Shown one piece after another: positions 35,540-47,270 of a stretch of 64,000 nucleotides of DNA; the first letter of the stretch is position 1; each line of letters begins with the position of its first letter. A model generated the notes under the pieces. The model did not search any database. It was not told the DNA's origin and saw only the letters and a program-made list of their open reading frames with translations. The stretch spans positions 21,810,461-21,874,460 of the forward strand of contig NC_064548.1 of the NCBI RefSeq assembly GCF_023856365.1, in the 5' to 3' direction. This DNA is from Brienomyrus brachyistius (lineage: Eukaryota; Chordata; Actinopteri; Osteoglossiformes; Mormyridae). Made by a program: the position numbers and the translations under genes.

Positions 35540-38500
35540 CTGAAGGAATTGTGCAACTCAGTGTTGTCTTAATTGTTCTAATTCTCCAAAACGTAATTCT
35601 TCCTGGTAGCTCTTTGTTTAGTCTTTGAGATGACAAGCTATGGTGTAGAGTTCATATAGTGTCACATGGTATGTTATGATAACCCACAGGGGGTCTGAGT
35701 TCCTGGGTGATATGTGGACGATTCCCTGGGCTTACAGAGGGAGGCTGGTGATCGCTGGTAAAATGGATCCTTCAGCCTTTAACACTGTGGAAGAAGGAGA
35801 TGACAAATATTCTCCAACATGAATTAGCATTTTTCGGTCAAGTTACTATGCGACCCTTAACGGGACTGATGGCATAAAAACATACTTGAAATCCCACAGA
35901 TATTTTGAAAAGCTGTGTTTAAGCGACCATTTAAGGAGGAATCAGCTTTAAAATCACAAGCAGACTCGCTCAGACGAAAATACATTCTGTTTTAAAATAC
36001 CACGATACATTAGTCTGGCTGTTGGCTACCGCCTGACCCGTTGGTATAGAAACAAGGGAAACGGAGGGATTTGATATAATGTAAAAAGGGTGGATTGTAC
36101 AGAATAAATTATGGGTGACATTTAAAGCTAGATGAAAAGGTTGAAACTGAGACATACCAAACTAAATAACGTTGAATGGTCTGATGCTGGAGGCAATATT
36201 TCCAAATCCAATCTGTTTCCATAACTACATCCAAAAGCCAGAGAGACTTTTTAATTACTTTTCCAACACACCTATACTTTTCTCAGCCTGGACTCCGCTT
36301 TCGATAGACGGTGGAGATCCCAGTGCCATGCGGATTTTCACCATACTGCACGCATTTATTGGCATGTAAAGTGTTAGAATCACCTCATCTCCGTTACAGG
36401 TTACCATGACGAAAGTGGTAGCACCACCATCATGGTCTACCCTGTAACCACCCCGGACTGGCGTGATCGACCCTGCACCACCACGGAGGATGATAATCAA
36501 CGCCGCACGACGACAGGCTTCCGTAATCAATGCTGTATCAGCAAGTGGTCGAGTAATAAATCATAATAGACCCTGTAACGTGTCTGATCCATGCAGATAT
36601 CTGCAGGCCCTCCTGCCCTCCTGGACCGTGCACCTGACCTCCCCCTGCCCAGCATAACAAATGGTCATGTTCACTAGCACACAGGTTTAATTAAATCATA
36701 TTCCAATCATAATGCGCGTTGTTAATTAAACTGGATAATTTATAAGTAGGAAAGAGGGTATTTATTAGCCGTGCTGGCGAAGTGATCCGGGGGTGTATTT
36801 CTGCACCCCCCCCCCCCACTATGTCTATCGATGCCCCCACATGATAGATAATGAGACAGTGCCTGCTATACTATTTGTCTAATGGCTGTGCAATTAAATT
36901 CCCTTGTAAATGACCCATGCCTCATTTCATCCTAATCTATGGAATTTTGATTGAATTCGTCAGCCCTAATTGAAAAATACTGCTATTTAATGTCTGAGCT
37001 GCAGTTGTGGATCAGCCTGGCTTTAATGAGGTACTGTCCCCATGACCCTGGAGAGAGAGCAGCAAAAACCATGCCCTTGATTTGCTTGAAAGGGAGGGGG
37101 CTGATAGAGGGTTTGCAGGGGGAGGTTAAAGCAGGGGGGGTTTTTTGGGGGGAGCTTGGGGATCTGGGGGACATGGAACTATGAAAGAAGCCGAATGCAG
37201 GGGGCTGAGGTTGGATGAAAAAATGAGGGAAATGCGGATTAAAATGTAGCATTTATGGAGAATGCAAAACACACAAAGAAACTATAGAAAATAAGACCAG
37301 GATCTGAGTCTGGAACTCATTCGGATTAATACAGGGTTCTGCCTCTAACTGCATTTGCCTTGGGGAACCGGCCATGCTGTCTGAACTTTTTCAGAGACCC
37401 TGGTGAATGCACCTTCATACCTTGGTGTGCAGGGTGTTCACCAGAACCTCCCCTGTCTTGCCTGAAAGGCAGTATATAGACATAAGAACCTTTTCTGCCC
37501 GTTCCACTGCATCTGGCCACTGCATCCGCCTGTGCACAGAAACTGGCGTCCCGAAAAAGGAAATGATCTCGATAAGCTGCCTCTGATTGGAACAAGAGGA
37601 AGGTGAAGCAGGTCGGCATGTGAATGGGCAGGTAGCAGCTGCCTTGAGACACTTGCACTTGCACAGTGATGCAGTATTTATGTGCTACACAGCAGCTCAC
37701 ACTGGCAGCTCCTCAGTACTGGATTCATCTCCATCGCAGCCGACTTTTCACGACCACGCAAACGTCTTCCATAAATAGTACGGGTCATTATTAACCCAGG
37801 GTTCCCAAACATGGCACAATGGTCATGGTGCCCCTTGTCCCAGATCGACGCGCAGAGCTGCGGGTCCCCCGATCTGTAGCCCAGCGAGGCTCCTCTTCCG
37901 TCTGGTCGAGACACATTCTCCTCCTCATCCGACTGAGATGTCAGCGATCACAAAGGCCTGCTTGTGTAAAGGAAAGGGTCCCTGTCAGACACACCGATTT
38001 GAAAGAAGAGTCCCTTTCACACGTCTCCTTTTCAACCTGCCCCGCTTGCAGACCAGAGCTTTGTTGGTGTGAGGGACCAAAACAGACTCCATGTGGCTTC
38101 CAACTCAGATATGTCTCCACTCTCCAAAAAAACAGCCCTTCTGCAATTGTGCAAAAGAGCCTTTTGACCAGTCTGACAAAGTTAGGCAGTGGATATTATC
38201 CCCCTTTTAATGCCCCCCCTCCACACCGATCCCATGGTCCTCAAGGAGGTCAAGGAATGGGGTTCGGCTGTGTCAAAGGAACCTCGCACAAGCGGGTCCA
38301 AATCTAACAAAGCATGTGAATCGCTGTGAACGTGGAAGGAGGCCAACCCCTTCAATTACAATGACCTCCCAAACGTGGGTGCACATTGAGCCAAGAACAC
38401 CCTTAGCCTGATTATAACCCTGAACTTCCTAAATTTGTATTGACAATGAGGGAAGATACGGATGCGAGCCCAAGTGAGTAATACCCTACTAGATTCCGGG

Positions 38501-41100
38501 AAAAAATAACTCGCACTGCATGTTTATAGTCAGAAATCGTGAATGAGAATCTGTTACTTAACCAGTTAAAAGGCGGTAAGTAGATACATCAAATAGTGAA
38601 ATCTTTAATTATGGTTCGGATAGATTCAGAATGGTTAGATTATGGGGAGATGACAGGGTGGGACACGTTAAAAATGTAAGCAGTGACATAAACTGTAAAG
38701 GGTCCGAAGTGTTGGGGAGCTCGCCATGAAGGCTGCAGTGAGGACAGGGGGCGTGTCCTAATCAGTGGGGTGGAGTTATTAGCTATTCAAAGCAGGCAGT
38801 GATTATTCAGTGAGGAGAACCAGTGAGCCACGCGTCAAATGGCAAAATCCAGCATGCTTGAATTAATAACGCTGCGTTGGGTGCAGCTCCTACATTGCAC
38901 GCTCAGTACGTTTGCAAAGTGTGCAACGTATATTACTGGCACCATTAACATGCTATAAATTGCGTGTGTGCGTGACGCATGAAATTTGTGTTTGACGTGT
39001 GTCATTTATGCAGCTTGCGCGGTATGTGATTTATGATTTTACTCGAAGGTGGAGTCACCTTGTACAAAATTTAAAAGCTGTGCGAATATGACCATGTTGA
39101 AACAGTGGCGATAATGTTTGTAACTGATCTCGATTTGCACCCAGCTGTAATAGTGTCTGTTAGTCGTAGTATTTTCACATGGACACATTTATCTGTTATC
39201 GGTTTGCTCTTCGCACCAGCCAGATGTGTGTCAGCAAGACTTTCCATTGTCATGATGGGCCATGTAGGGTTTCTGTGCCAAGTTCATTAGAGTCGATCCA
39301 AACTGCCTCGTGTCCCCTATTAGCAGGGAGAATTTAGCGGTATCAGATGAGGACAATCAGATGTTTTATCATCCCGAGACTAATTAAGGTTCGTACAGAA
39401 GGTGCGATCTGATGACCGCTAGCTGTTTTCTAAATGTAAACCAGGGATCCGCTAATGTGATCCACTGCAGAATTCCAAACGGAATATAATGTCAGACCCA
39501 AGGTATTGAATACGGTCCTGTCCACATGGTCTCTGAAGAATCTAAAAATATTAGGACAATTTCACAGTGTGCCGGTGACAAAGGTTTAATGAAGTGTCAT
39601 TTAGCACCAAACCACGTACAACACCTTATGGAGCGGTACCACATAATTATGCATCTGGCTACTCGACTAAACCGATGAGAATTCGATGTTAAAAGGCCTC
39701 ATTGCTCTTTTTAAGGCGCAGCAGCGGGCTTTTCCGCAGGATCCTCCTGACCTAATGCAACTGATGCGAGGGAGGTAAGTCCCGGCAAGTGTCTCCAGGT
39801 ATGAGACCGAAGTTTATTATGGGCCTTGTGGGTCGATCTTAGACGCGTCCGTGCCGATGAAGTGTCGGGGATAGTGCATTACCCAGCCGCGGGTCAGAGG
39901 GTAATGGTCCGAGATAAACCCGCGTCCAGAAATCATCATTAACGTCTACTTCAGGGAGATTTACCTCCAAAAGCAGTACCGTCTGATCGATGGCCGCATT
40001 AAAATCGATTTTCACTTTTATCTTCCAATTAAGTCCACATTTAGCTGTAAGGTTACGTTTTTTTGTGACAGTGTTGCTCCTGTAATCCCAAAGTACACAC
40101 AGAGGATGCAGCGCTGTCAATAAGCAGTCACTGCAGATACTGCTGTTTGGAACCATAGGCTAATTTCCAAATAATTTCTTTTTCGTTGCCTTCATACGAA
40201 TTACGAGTGTCAGTAAATGCAAACAATACAAACAATTTAATTTTACACCTCAGATAATAAAGATATTTATTTAATCACCATCTAGTTAAAATCACGTTTA
40301 AATATGTTATATTTATTTTCACGCCATGTTATTATTATTGTTTTGGAAAATTGGCACCTAAAATGAATACCACGACCACCGGACTATCCACAGAGCGCGT
40401 GGTAACAATAAACCAGTTATTAGTAAATGATATTATACTTTGAAACTAACACACAAAGGTATAGTTTCGTTAACGCGCAATCCAATCGATTGGATAAAAA
40501 TAAGAAGTACTTCACCAAAATTTACTATCAAAGTATGTTGCTGTTGGTATCAGTATAATGACAGTTCGTATAAAAAAAAGTTGGGTGTGATTTAGGTTTT
40601 GAATCTAGAGTAAAATACACGCCTGAAGTGTAATTAAAATTGTCTTTTATAATAAAGCATATAGCCACATAAGCAGTACGCCGTATAGTGTACATTGGTT
40701 ATTAATGAAAGTTGTGCAAGCCTATATTAGCCATTCACAGCATTTTAGCATAAGCCACTTAAAAATAATCCGAGATAATTTAATCAAAGATAAGTTCAGG
40801 ATGTTTTACTAAATGCTATAATTATTTAAACTATTCAAAATTATTAATAATAGTTATTACTTTTCTGCATTATATTGTCTTTCGCTTTTGTTACGCTTCA
40901 TCGTTTTAATGCGCAGGTCTCTAAACGAGTCAAAACTGAATGCAGGTCTTTGGGTTTGCGTTTATGGTGGCTTCCTTCTGTGAGGATAACATAACTGTTT
41001 GCAGTACCAAATAACAGGCGATGATTACCGAGATTGCGATAGCGTGTCCAGGGGGATTTATCACAACCTGCCCCAGAGCAGACAGGCGCTTTAACTGGGA
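35540..41100. other. ASB18-GBX2 intergenic region
   Basis: No gene seen in 5.5 kb. 36,655-37,015 is TAAT-rich and repeat-poor (GGTTTAATTAAATC, TTGTTAATTAAACTGG, CCCTAATTGAAAAA), a candidate GBX2 regulatory block. A C12 run lies at 36,806-36,817. A 162-codon open frame at 37,819-38,307 has no recognisable domain. Confidence 0.45.
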
Positions 41101-41687
41101 CCAATGGAGTGAGCAAGAACGGCGAGGGGGTGGACCCGGCGTGGGGAATAGGCGATTAAACAGAAGGAGCGCAATTCAAAACGCACCTCGGAGCCTGAGA
41201 GATCCTCCGGAGAGACTCCATTCGGCAGCAAGAGAAGCGACATCCGAGGCACCGAGACGGAAAGCGGCAGGGTTACGGATCGTCCTTGCGGGAGAATGAC
41301 CATGGTGATACGGAGCGTTTGCAAGGCGCATTTTGCAAATCTGGAGCGCTAACATACAAACATAAAGGATTTCTTTTTATTTTGTCGGTGCGCGAAAGTC
41401 GGTAATTCCTCTGCCCCGTTTGATTTGCTTCTCTTCAACTCATCGCTTGCAGAGTTGTAAGGACGTTTCATCGTTTACTCATATCTAATAACGATGCAAT
41501 TTCAATTGTTTCAGCTACACAGAAGCGGAGCCTTTAACCGGAGGATTAGGCTTTCGCGTTTATAGACCCTGTGGTGCATTAAACGCCATTTGAAGACTTG
41601 AGCAAAAAAAAAAAAAAAACTTTCCAGCGGACCTTACCGTGTTCTCCTGTCCCGTTTACTCAATCGAAATAATTGACAGCGGTGCTT
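41101..41687 (+). promoter_or_regulatory. gbx2: GBX2 proximal promoter and probable 5' leader
   Basis: A CCAAT box (41101-41105) and a GC-rich block (GGCGAGGGGGTGGACCCGG) mark a likely TATA-less promoter near 41.1 kb. The region 41.1-41.65 kb is richer in G+C and CpG than the DNA around it, as expected for a developmental CpG-island promoter. Two upstream ORFs (41296-41352 and 41494-41565) and an A17 run just before 41,620 lie before the start codon. The transcription start is not resolved from sequence alone. Confidence 0.5.
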
Positions 41688-42201
41688 ATGAGCGCAGCTT
41701 TCAGCTCGTCGCTAATGATGATGCAGCGGCCACTGGGAAGCACCACTGCCTTCAGCATCGACTCACTAATTGGGGGTCCGTCCCAGCCCAGCCCGGGCCA
41801 CTTCGTGTACACCGGCTATCCGATGTTCATGCCGTACAGGTCGGTCGTTCTACCTCCGCCCCCCCCGCCGCCCCCAGCCCTGCCACAGTCGGCGTTGCAA
41901 ACGGGTCTCCCTCCATCACACCCTCACCACCAGATTCCCAGTTTACCTAGCAGTTTCTGCACCAGCTTGGCCCAGGGCATGGCACTGACCTCCACCCTGA
42001 TGGCCACCCTGCCGGGCAGTTTCCCCGCCTCCCCGCAGCACCAGGAAGCGGCCAGAAAGTTTGGCTCTCAGTCGCTCCAGGCTGTGTTCGACAAAACGCA
42101 GGATATTCGGTTGGATGGAGAGGACGGGAAAACTTTCCTAAGCAAAGAGTCGGCAGTGCATCCCTCTTTCCAAGCGGTAGATACGACGCAGGCTTCTGTA
42201 G
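41688..42201 (+). CDS. gbx2: GBX2 coding exon 1
   Basis: ATG at 41688 gives [15 protein letters not shown], the conserved GBX2 start; the frame continues 15 nt upstream without another ATG. It encodes residues 1-171, including EH1, polyproline and the [20 protein letters not shown] block. The donor TAG|GTAAGA at 42202 leaves a phase-1 G that joins TC of exon 2 as Val172. Confidence 0.96.
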
Positions 42202-44045
42202 GTAAGATGTCGGAAGAGTCCCTCCTGAGAAACTTATTTACTTTTTAGTTGACTTCAGTCAAATTGTCACGAGACTCGCCTTATTGGACAAATGAAACGT
42301 GAATTTTTAAACTGTTTTTACATACGACATCCAAACGTATAGTTAAACATAGTCCTGATTTTTAACAAAAATATTATTATTATAGTTAAATATCATTATT
42401 ATACATTTTAAATAAATCGCTAAAGGCCTACGTTAGACTAAACGTCTAAAATAATTTAAGAACAACAAATCCGTATAGTTCCGTATGAAATATGAATTAT
42501 TATATCACTTTAGCAGAGAGTATTTATTAGCGGGAAAATCAATGTATTTGGAATGAAAAGGCAATACTAAAAACAAATAGGCTTATCCATGGCCACAAAG
42601 GGTTATAGAGTTAATTTCACTATTAGGATTTTAATCAAAGGAGCACAAAAATTATTTATGCAAAATTCGTGTCAAATTATTCACTGGAAACCTTTCAAAC
42701 TAAATGTTCCCAGGTCTAATTAAGGTAACTGTTTTCATTTTTACATAACGTTGTCAAAAAGGCCGGGCCGAAAGCCTAAAGAAATTCAGTTACAGTTGAT
42801 TCCCTTAACAAAAGCGTTAGTTAACAGCTCTTAACGAGCTTTTCAGTGAACTACGCCTTGGGGCAGACTGTGCTAAATGACTACATTAGCCCATTTTAAC
42901 CGGGGAACCAGAAAACTGCCAGAGGAATTTGGGTGTCCATAAAAGAATAAGTAAAATCAAACGTCGATAAACCTCCTCTAGTAACATTTAAGAGAAGAAA
43001 TTCAAACGACGTACGTTATTATGTAATAAATGTTTAAAGGCACTGCCAAGTTAAAAGCTGGGTTTTCACTGTAAAGAAGTGTGTCGAAATGGAAATACGG
43101 TGAAATCGGTGACCTGATATTCCGTTTATTACAGGAAGACGGAACAGTGTGTGAAAGTGATTGCAGATATATCACACAGCGGGTATATTAATTTATATAA
43201 TTAACAGCACACAGTGCAATTCAATAAAAATTACGGTATTATCCTCGGTTTCGTGATATTTCGGTTTTTCGATGGGCTGGTGTTGTAAGGCCTCACCGAG
43301 AATACAGGTGGCAATTTTAGCTATTAATTAACATTTTGGCAGATTAATTAACAAAGATAGCAGTTTATGCACATAAATTTTCATTGTGTGTTGGGATGTT
43401 CAGATTAAATTTTGATCTGTGGGAAAATGCACAATTTAATATTTACCATCCGCCTGTGATGTAACATATGATCAATTTAGAGAACCGCAGAAATCCTAAT
43501 TCTTGTCATGTGTTGTGTTTCTAGTCAGGACTCAGGGTAAGGATGATGGCAAGGACGATGAATGCATCAGGAAAGAGGAGAGTTTCTCCATGGATAGTGA
43601 CTTAGACTACAGTTCTGACGAAAACGTGGCCGGTAACCTATTGGGTCAAAAGGAGGACGGCGACGCCAGCGGCGGGGTAGACGAAGGGGGTCACGGGCCC
43701 GGCGGCACCGGCGGAAGCACCACATCCACAGGAAAGAACCGGCGGCGAAGAACTGCGTTTACAAGCGAGCAGCTCCTGGAACTGGAGAAGGAGTTTCACT
43801 GCAAAAAGTACCTGTCTCTGACGGAGCGCTCCCAGATCGCACACGCCTTAAAGTTAAGCGAAGTCCAAGTCAAGATCTGGTTTCAGAACCGGAGGGCCAA
43901 GTGGAAACGTGTTAAGGCCGGCAACGTCAGCTCCAAAACCGGGGAGCCCTCGAGGAATCCCAAGATAGTGGTGCCAATCCCTGTGCACGTCAGCCGATTT
44001 GCAATAAGAAGTCAGCACCAGCAGCTAGAGCAAGCGAGACCCTGA
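41688..44045 (+). CDS. gbx2: GBX2, Gastrulation brain homeobox 2 transcription factor (two coding exons)
   Basis: Joining 41688-42201 and 43525-44045 gives 1,035 nt, 344 residues. The N-terminus [14 protein letters not shown] and the engrailed-homology motif FSIDSLIG (residues 22-29, a Groucho-type co-repressor contact) are typical of GBX2. They are followed by [15 protein letters not shown], an eight-proline run (56-63) and [10 protein letters not shown]. The homeodomain is residues 243-302, with recognition helix [16 protein letters not shown] (Q50, N51). The tail [15 protein letters not shown] and LEQARP matches GBX2, not GBX1. GBX2 is a nuclear homeodomain factor that sets the midbrain-hindbrain boundary against OTX2 and patterns the anterior hindbrain, ear and neural crest. 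The linker between EH1 and homeodomain is more divergent and rich in acidic residues and Gly. It lies in tandem with ASB18 and convergent with AGAP1, as in human. Confidence 0.97.
42202..43524 (+). other. gbx2: GBX2 intron
   Basis: 1,323-bp AT-rich intron, the only intron in the coding region, at the position expected between the N-terminal and homeodomain exons. It is free of recognisable transposons. The stretch 42,650-42,780 (TTATTTATGCAAA, TCTAATTAAGG) is a mild candidate for regulatory sequence. Confidence 0.7.
43525..44045 (+). CDS. gbx2: GBX2 coding exon 2 (homeodomain)
   Basis: The acceptor TTGTGTTTCTAG ends at 43524. The exon begins RTQGKDD and has a Ser/Asp-rich block ([15 protein letters not shown]), a Gly-rich linker, STTSTGKN, then the homeodomain at 43737-43916 and the conserved tail. 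TGA is at 44043-44045. The homeodomain contains every residue I would expect of the GBX family. Confidence 0.98.
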
Positions 44046-44890
44046 ATAGGTGTCTGTGAGACATTCAAAGGACCAAATGGAATTGCAAAAAGAATAATAA
44101 TAACAATTAAAATTAAAAAAGAGCGAGGAAAAATGAATTAATTTAGAAGACGAAACATATTGTAAAAAGTATAATCATGGGTAAAGCTGCTAATATACGT
44201 ATCAATTGGGAAATAAGAAAAAAAATATATGGGAAAATCAATTCGAAAGGGCCAAAATACAAGCAGATGTATAAAATAAGACTCAGCCTCGACTGTATTT
44301 TACCTTAAATAATCGCGAGGACAATAAGTCGACTAATCCGCTGACACATTTGCTACTGATTAGATGTATATATAAAGCAGAATATCAGTTCACAGAACGT
44401 GGGACCAAGCAGCTTAAAAAAAAAGAACGAAAATCAATGTCTGTACCTCCCCAAAAGACAGGATACCACGATTATTTGGTTTACAATGAATGTGTAAACT
44501 GCTAAGGAGTAGGTTAAAACTTGTCTGGAGCGTGTTATTTCGCAGTTGCAAAGCAGAGTGAACAGCCTTACACAAACGGAGCACTTTCGGTTTCTCACAA
44601 GCAGCGGTAAGAAAATTAAACAGGAAAACACGGATCCGCTGCTTTAAAAGCAAAAGAAGAAAAAAACACTTTACTGCTGTAAATTTCATGAAACTACGTG
44701 TTTAACATCGACGGGGTCATTTACTATCTTTTACTTCTAATGAAATATACGTTTTATTTGATTTTTTTGTTTGCATATATATTGATTTTGTACTTATTTG
44801 CATAATGACATTTTTAAAGTTCTGGAGCAAGCTTTTAATTTATTTCATGTTGTGCAAAGTAGTTAATATGATTTTAAGAGTACTGTGTGA

Positions 44891-44896
44891 ATTAAA
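44891..44896 (+). terminator. gbx2: Possible GBX2 polyadenylation signal ATTAAA
   Basis: ATTAAA, the commonest variant signal, lies 846 bp after the GBX2 stop, followed by AACAATAAG and a T/G-rich stretch. The first exact AATAAA downstream is at 45625-45630, an alternative distal site. The 3' UTR up to here is AT-rich and repeat-free. Confidence 0.35.
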
Positions 44897-45896
44897 ACTA
44901 AACAATAAGTAATTATGTAAACATTGTCTCAGACTGTATTATTATTATTATTATTATTGTTATTATTATTATTATTTCCCGTAGCGCATCTATCAAAAAT
45001 TTACTAGACGACGTTTTTGATTTTCAGCATTGTAAAATTTGTCAGTTTAATGGTTATGGCATAATATTTCGGCTTCCCAGTCTAATCTGGAAATTACGTG
45101 TTTATTTCTCCACATCGCCAGTATTCAAAGGAAGCTCTTGCTGTAACGCGCAACCTTGATGCCCATTATATGCATGTAGGAATACGTGTTTTAATACCAG
45201 AAGGGTCCTGATGGCGGGGGTCTTTTGTCGGCCTTGATCACATGTGTCACCTTGCGCTGGACCACTTCTGGGTGGCTGCATTTAACCCCCGTGTCGTGTC
45301 TAAATCTCCAGTGACTCCAATCAAAAACAGTTGCTTGTCTCTGGCGTTTATGGTACATGACGCTCGGGGGAGCTGACATTCGTTTGGCGAAAATGTCGAT
45401 GCAATTTTGAAAACAAGAATACAAGATTTAAGTTTGCTTCGCCGTGTGTGTGTGTGTGTGTGTATATATATGTATATACAACACACAGACACACACAAAT
45501 ATATCATTTAATGTTTTGCAATTAGGCTTCAAAAGAATCACAAACGTGCTCGCAGAGATCATATTAATATAAATCTAAATAGTTTCAAATTCTGTGGATA
45601 AATCAGAAATTGCTAACTAATATTAATAAAGAAGGACACTGATAGCAATTCAGGGGAAATGCAGTTTACTCTTATTGTAGCGCACACATAAACCAAGTGA
45701 ACTTATAGCTGTATAGCCAATCGGCTAAAAATTGGTTAACAATTATATGTTAATGCCTGTCATATGAAGCTAAATTTGTACTTTAGGTTAACTTCATTTT
45801 TCACAATGGCACCAGGCTCGTTTTGCGCGAGATGTAGGTTACTGGGTCCGTATAATGTCCAATATCTCAGAGAAACCATTGACAGAGTGGTGTAAT

Positions 45897-45903
<7 letters not shown>

Positions 45904-45927
<24 letters not shown>

Positions 45928-45928
45928 C
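45904..45928. repeat. Poly-C run of 25
   Basis: The longest of about a dozen C or G homopolymers of 10 or more bases in the window. Confidence 0.95.
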
Positions 45929-46476
45929 GTTAATAATGTCTGTAACAATTGTTATAAACGGCTTCATATCTGTGGAATATATTTAATTGGCATTTATATC
46001 ATCGATGTAATTCGTTGAGTTAAATAGCTCCTTAAGTACCGCTATATGTTGTCAAAGGAATGAAATTGTGAGTGGTATTCTGCACTTAGTAAATATTCCG
46101 TGAAGCAATTTTAACAAAAACCTACGACAGATCCACTCATCACCTGCCACCCCGCACCCCCACCCCCCATACCCCAACCCCGAAATCCATGTGAAACCAA
46201 TTTAAAATTATCTTAAATTTACACTTCGGAGCTGTTGCGAAGGCAATTTAATGTTTGCCCGGGTTGGTTACCGTGGTCACCTCCATATCACCCCCAGCAT
46301 TTTTTTATAGGGCTACTAAGAAAAAGGAGGGTCCGATGCAAACAAGAATGCCAAGGGGATGGAGGGAGGGGGGAGCACCGGCAGCGGAGACGGCTGATCT
46401 TAAGGAGGGTTAGGAACGTTGGTAGCACATTATATGGGTATATAGGACAATATAAGCACAAGACTGTTTTTATATT

Positions 46477-46594
<118 letters not shown>

Positions 46595-47049
46595 GGGGGT
46601 TACTATATAAATGCTGTCATTTATGTTTACAGTTGTTATACAGTTTTGTGATTCTAAGCCAAAATTTATTACATTTTATTTCAGCAACAAATACTTCTTT
46701 TTCAAGATCAGAATGGAAACGCAGTCCTGCCTAGGAACGAATTGCTGTAATATTGATTCTCCCGACTATTTTTCCTTCTCTCAACTTAGCGAACAGCCTC
46801 GTCACGAGAGTCGCTATCCGTTCATTCCTGCCTAATACACGCGTGTAAAGACATACAGCAAGCACAGTGAACGCAATATACAGACATAATTTAGGCTAAA
46901 CATTCAAGAAATGCATCGTAACACATTGTCAAATACAGACCTCGATTGTGCAGCTATAGCGTTGCAATTGAATATTGACGCGAAGGAGGCCGTAGAAAGA
47001 CATGTTGCAACGGGGCGAGAGATGGAGCAAGGTGAGAGAGAGAGAGAGA

Positions 47050-47270
47050 GTGCGGGATCTGACAATTGCCTTAGCTCTAATGAATTTTTGTGCAAATTGT
47101 AATCAAGCCGGCCGTCTCGGATGGCTGATGAATGGGACCCAAGGGGAACGGCCGGGGCCTCGGCTTTTCACGCCAGCGTGTCCCTCCTGCACTAAATTAA
47201 CAGCAACTTGTCTGAGCTTCAAATTAACTCCCAGTGATTAATTCGGAAGGAAGGCGAGCTTGAGAACAGC
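47050..47270. promoter_or_regulatory. Candidate conserved noncoding element downstream of GBX2
   Basis: About 3 kb after the GBX2 stop. Low-repeat, balanced base composition with CTCTAATGAATT, TGTAATCAAG, ACTAAATTAACAGC and GTGATTAATTCGG. It resembles developmental enhancers in style only; conservation was not tested. Confidence 0.3.
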
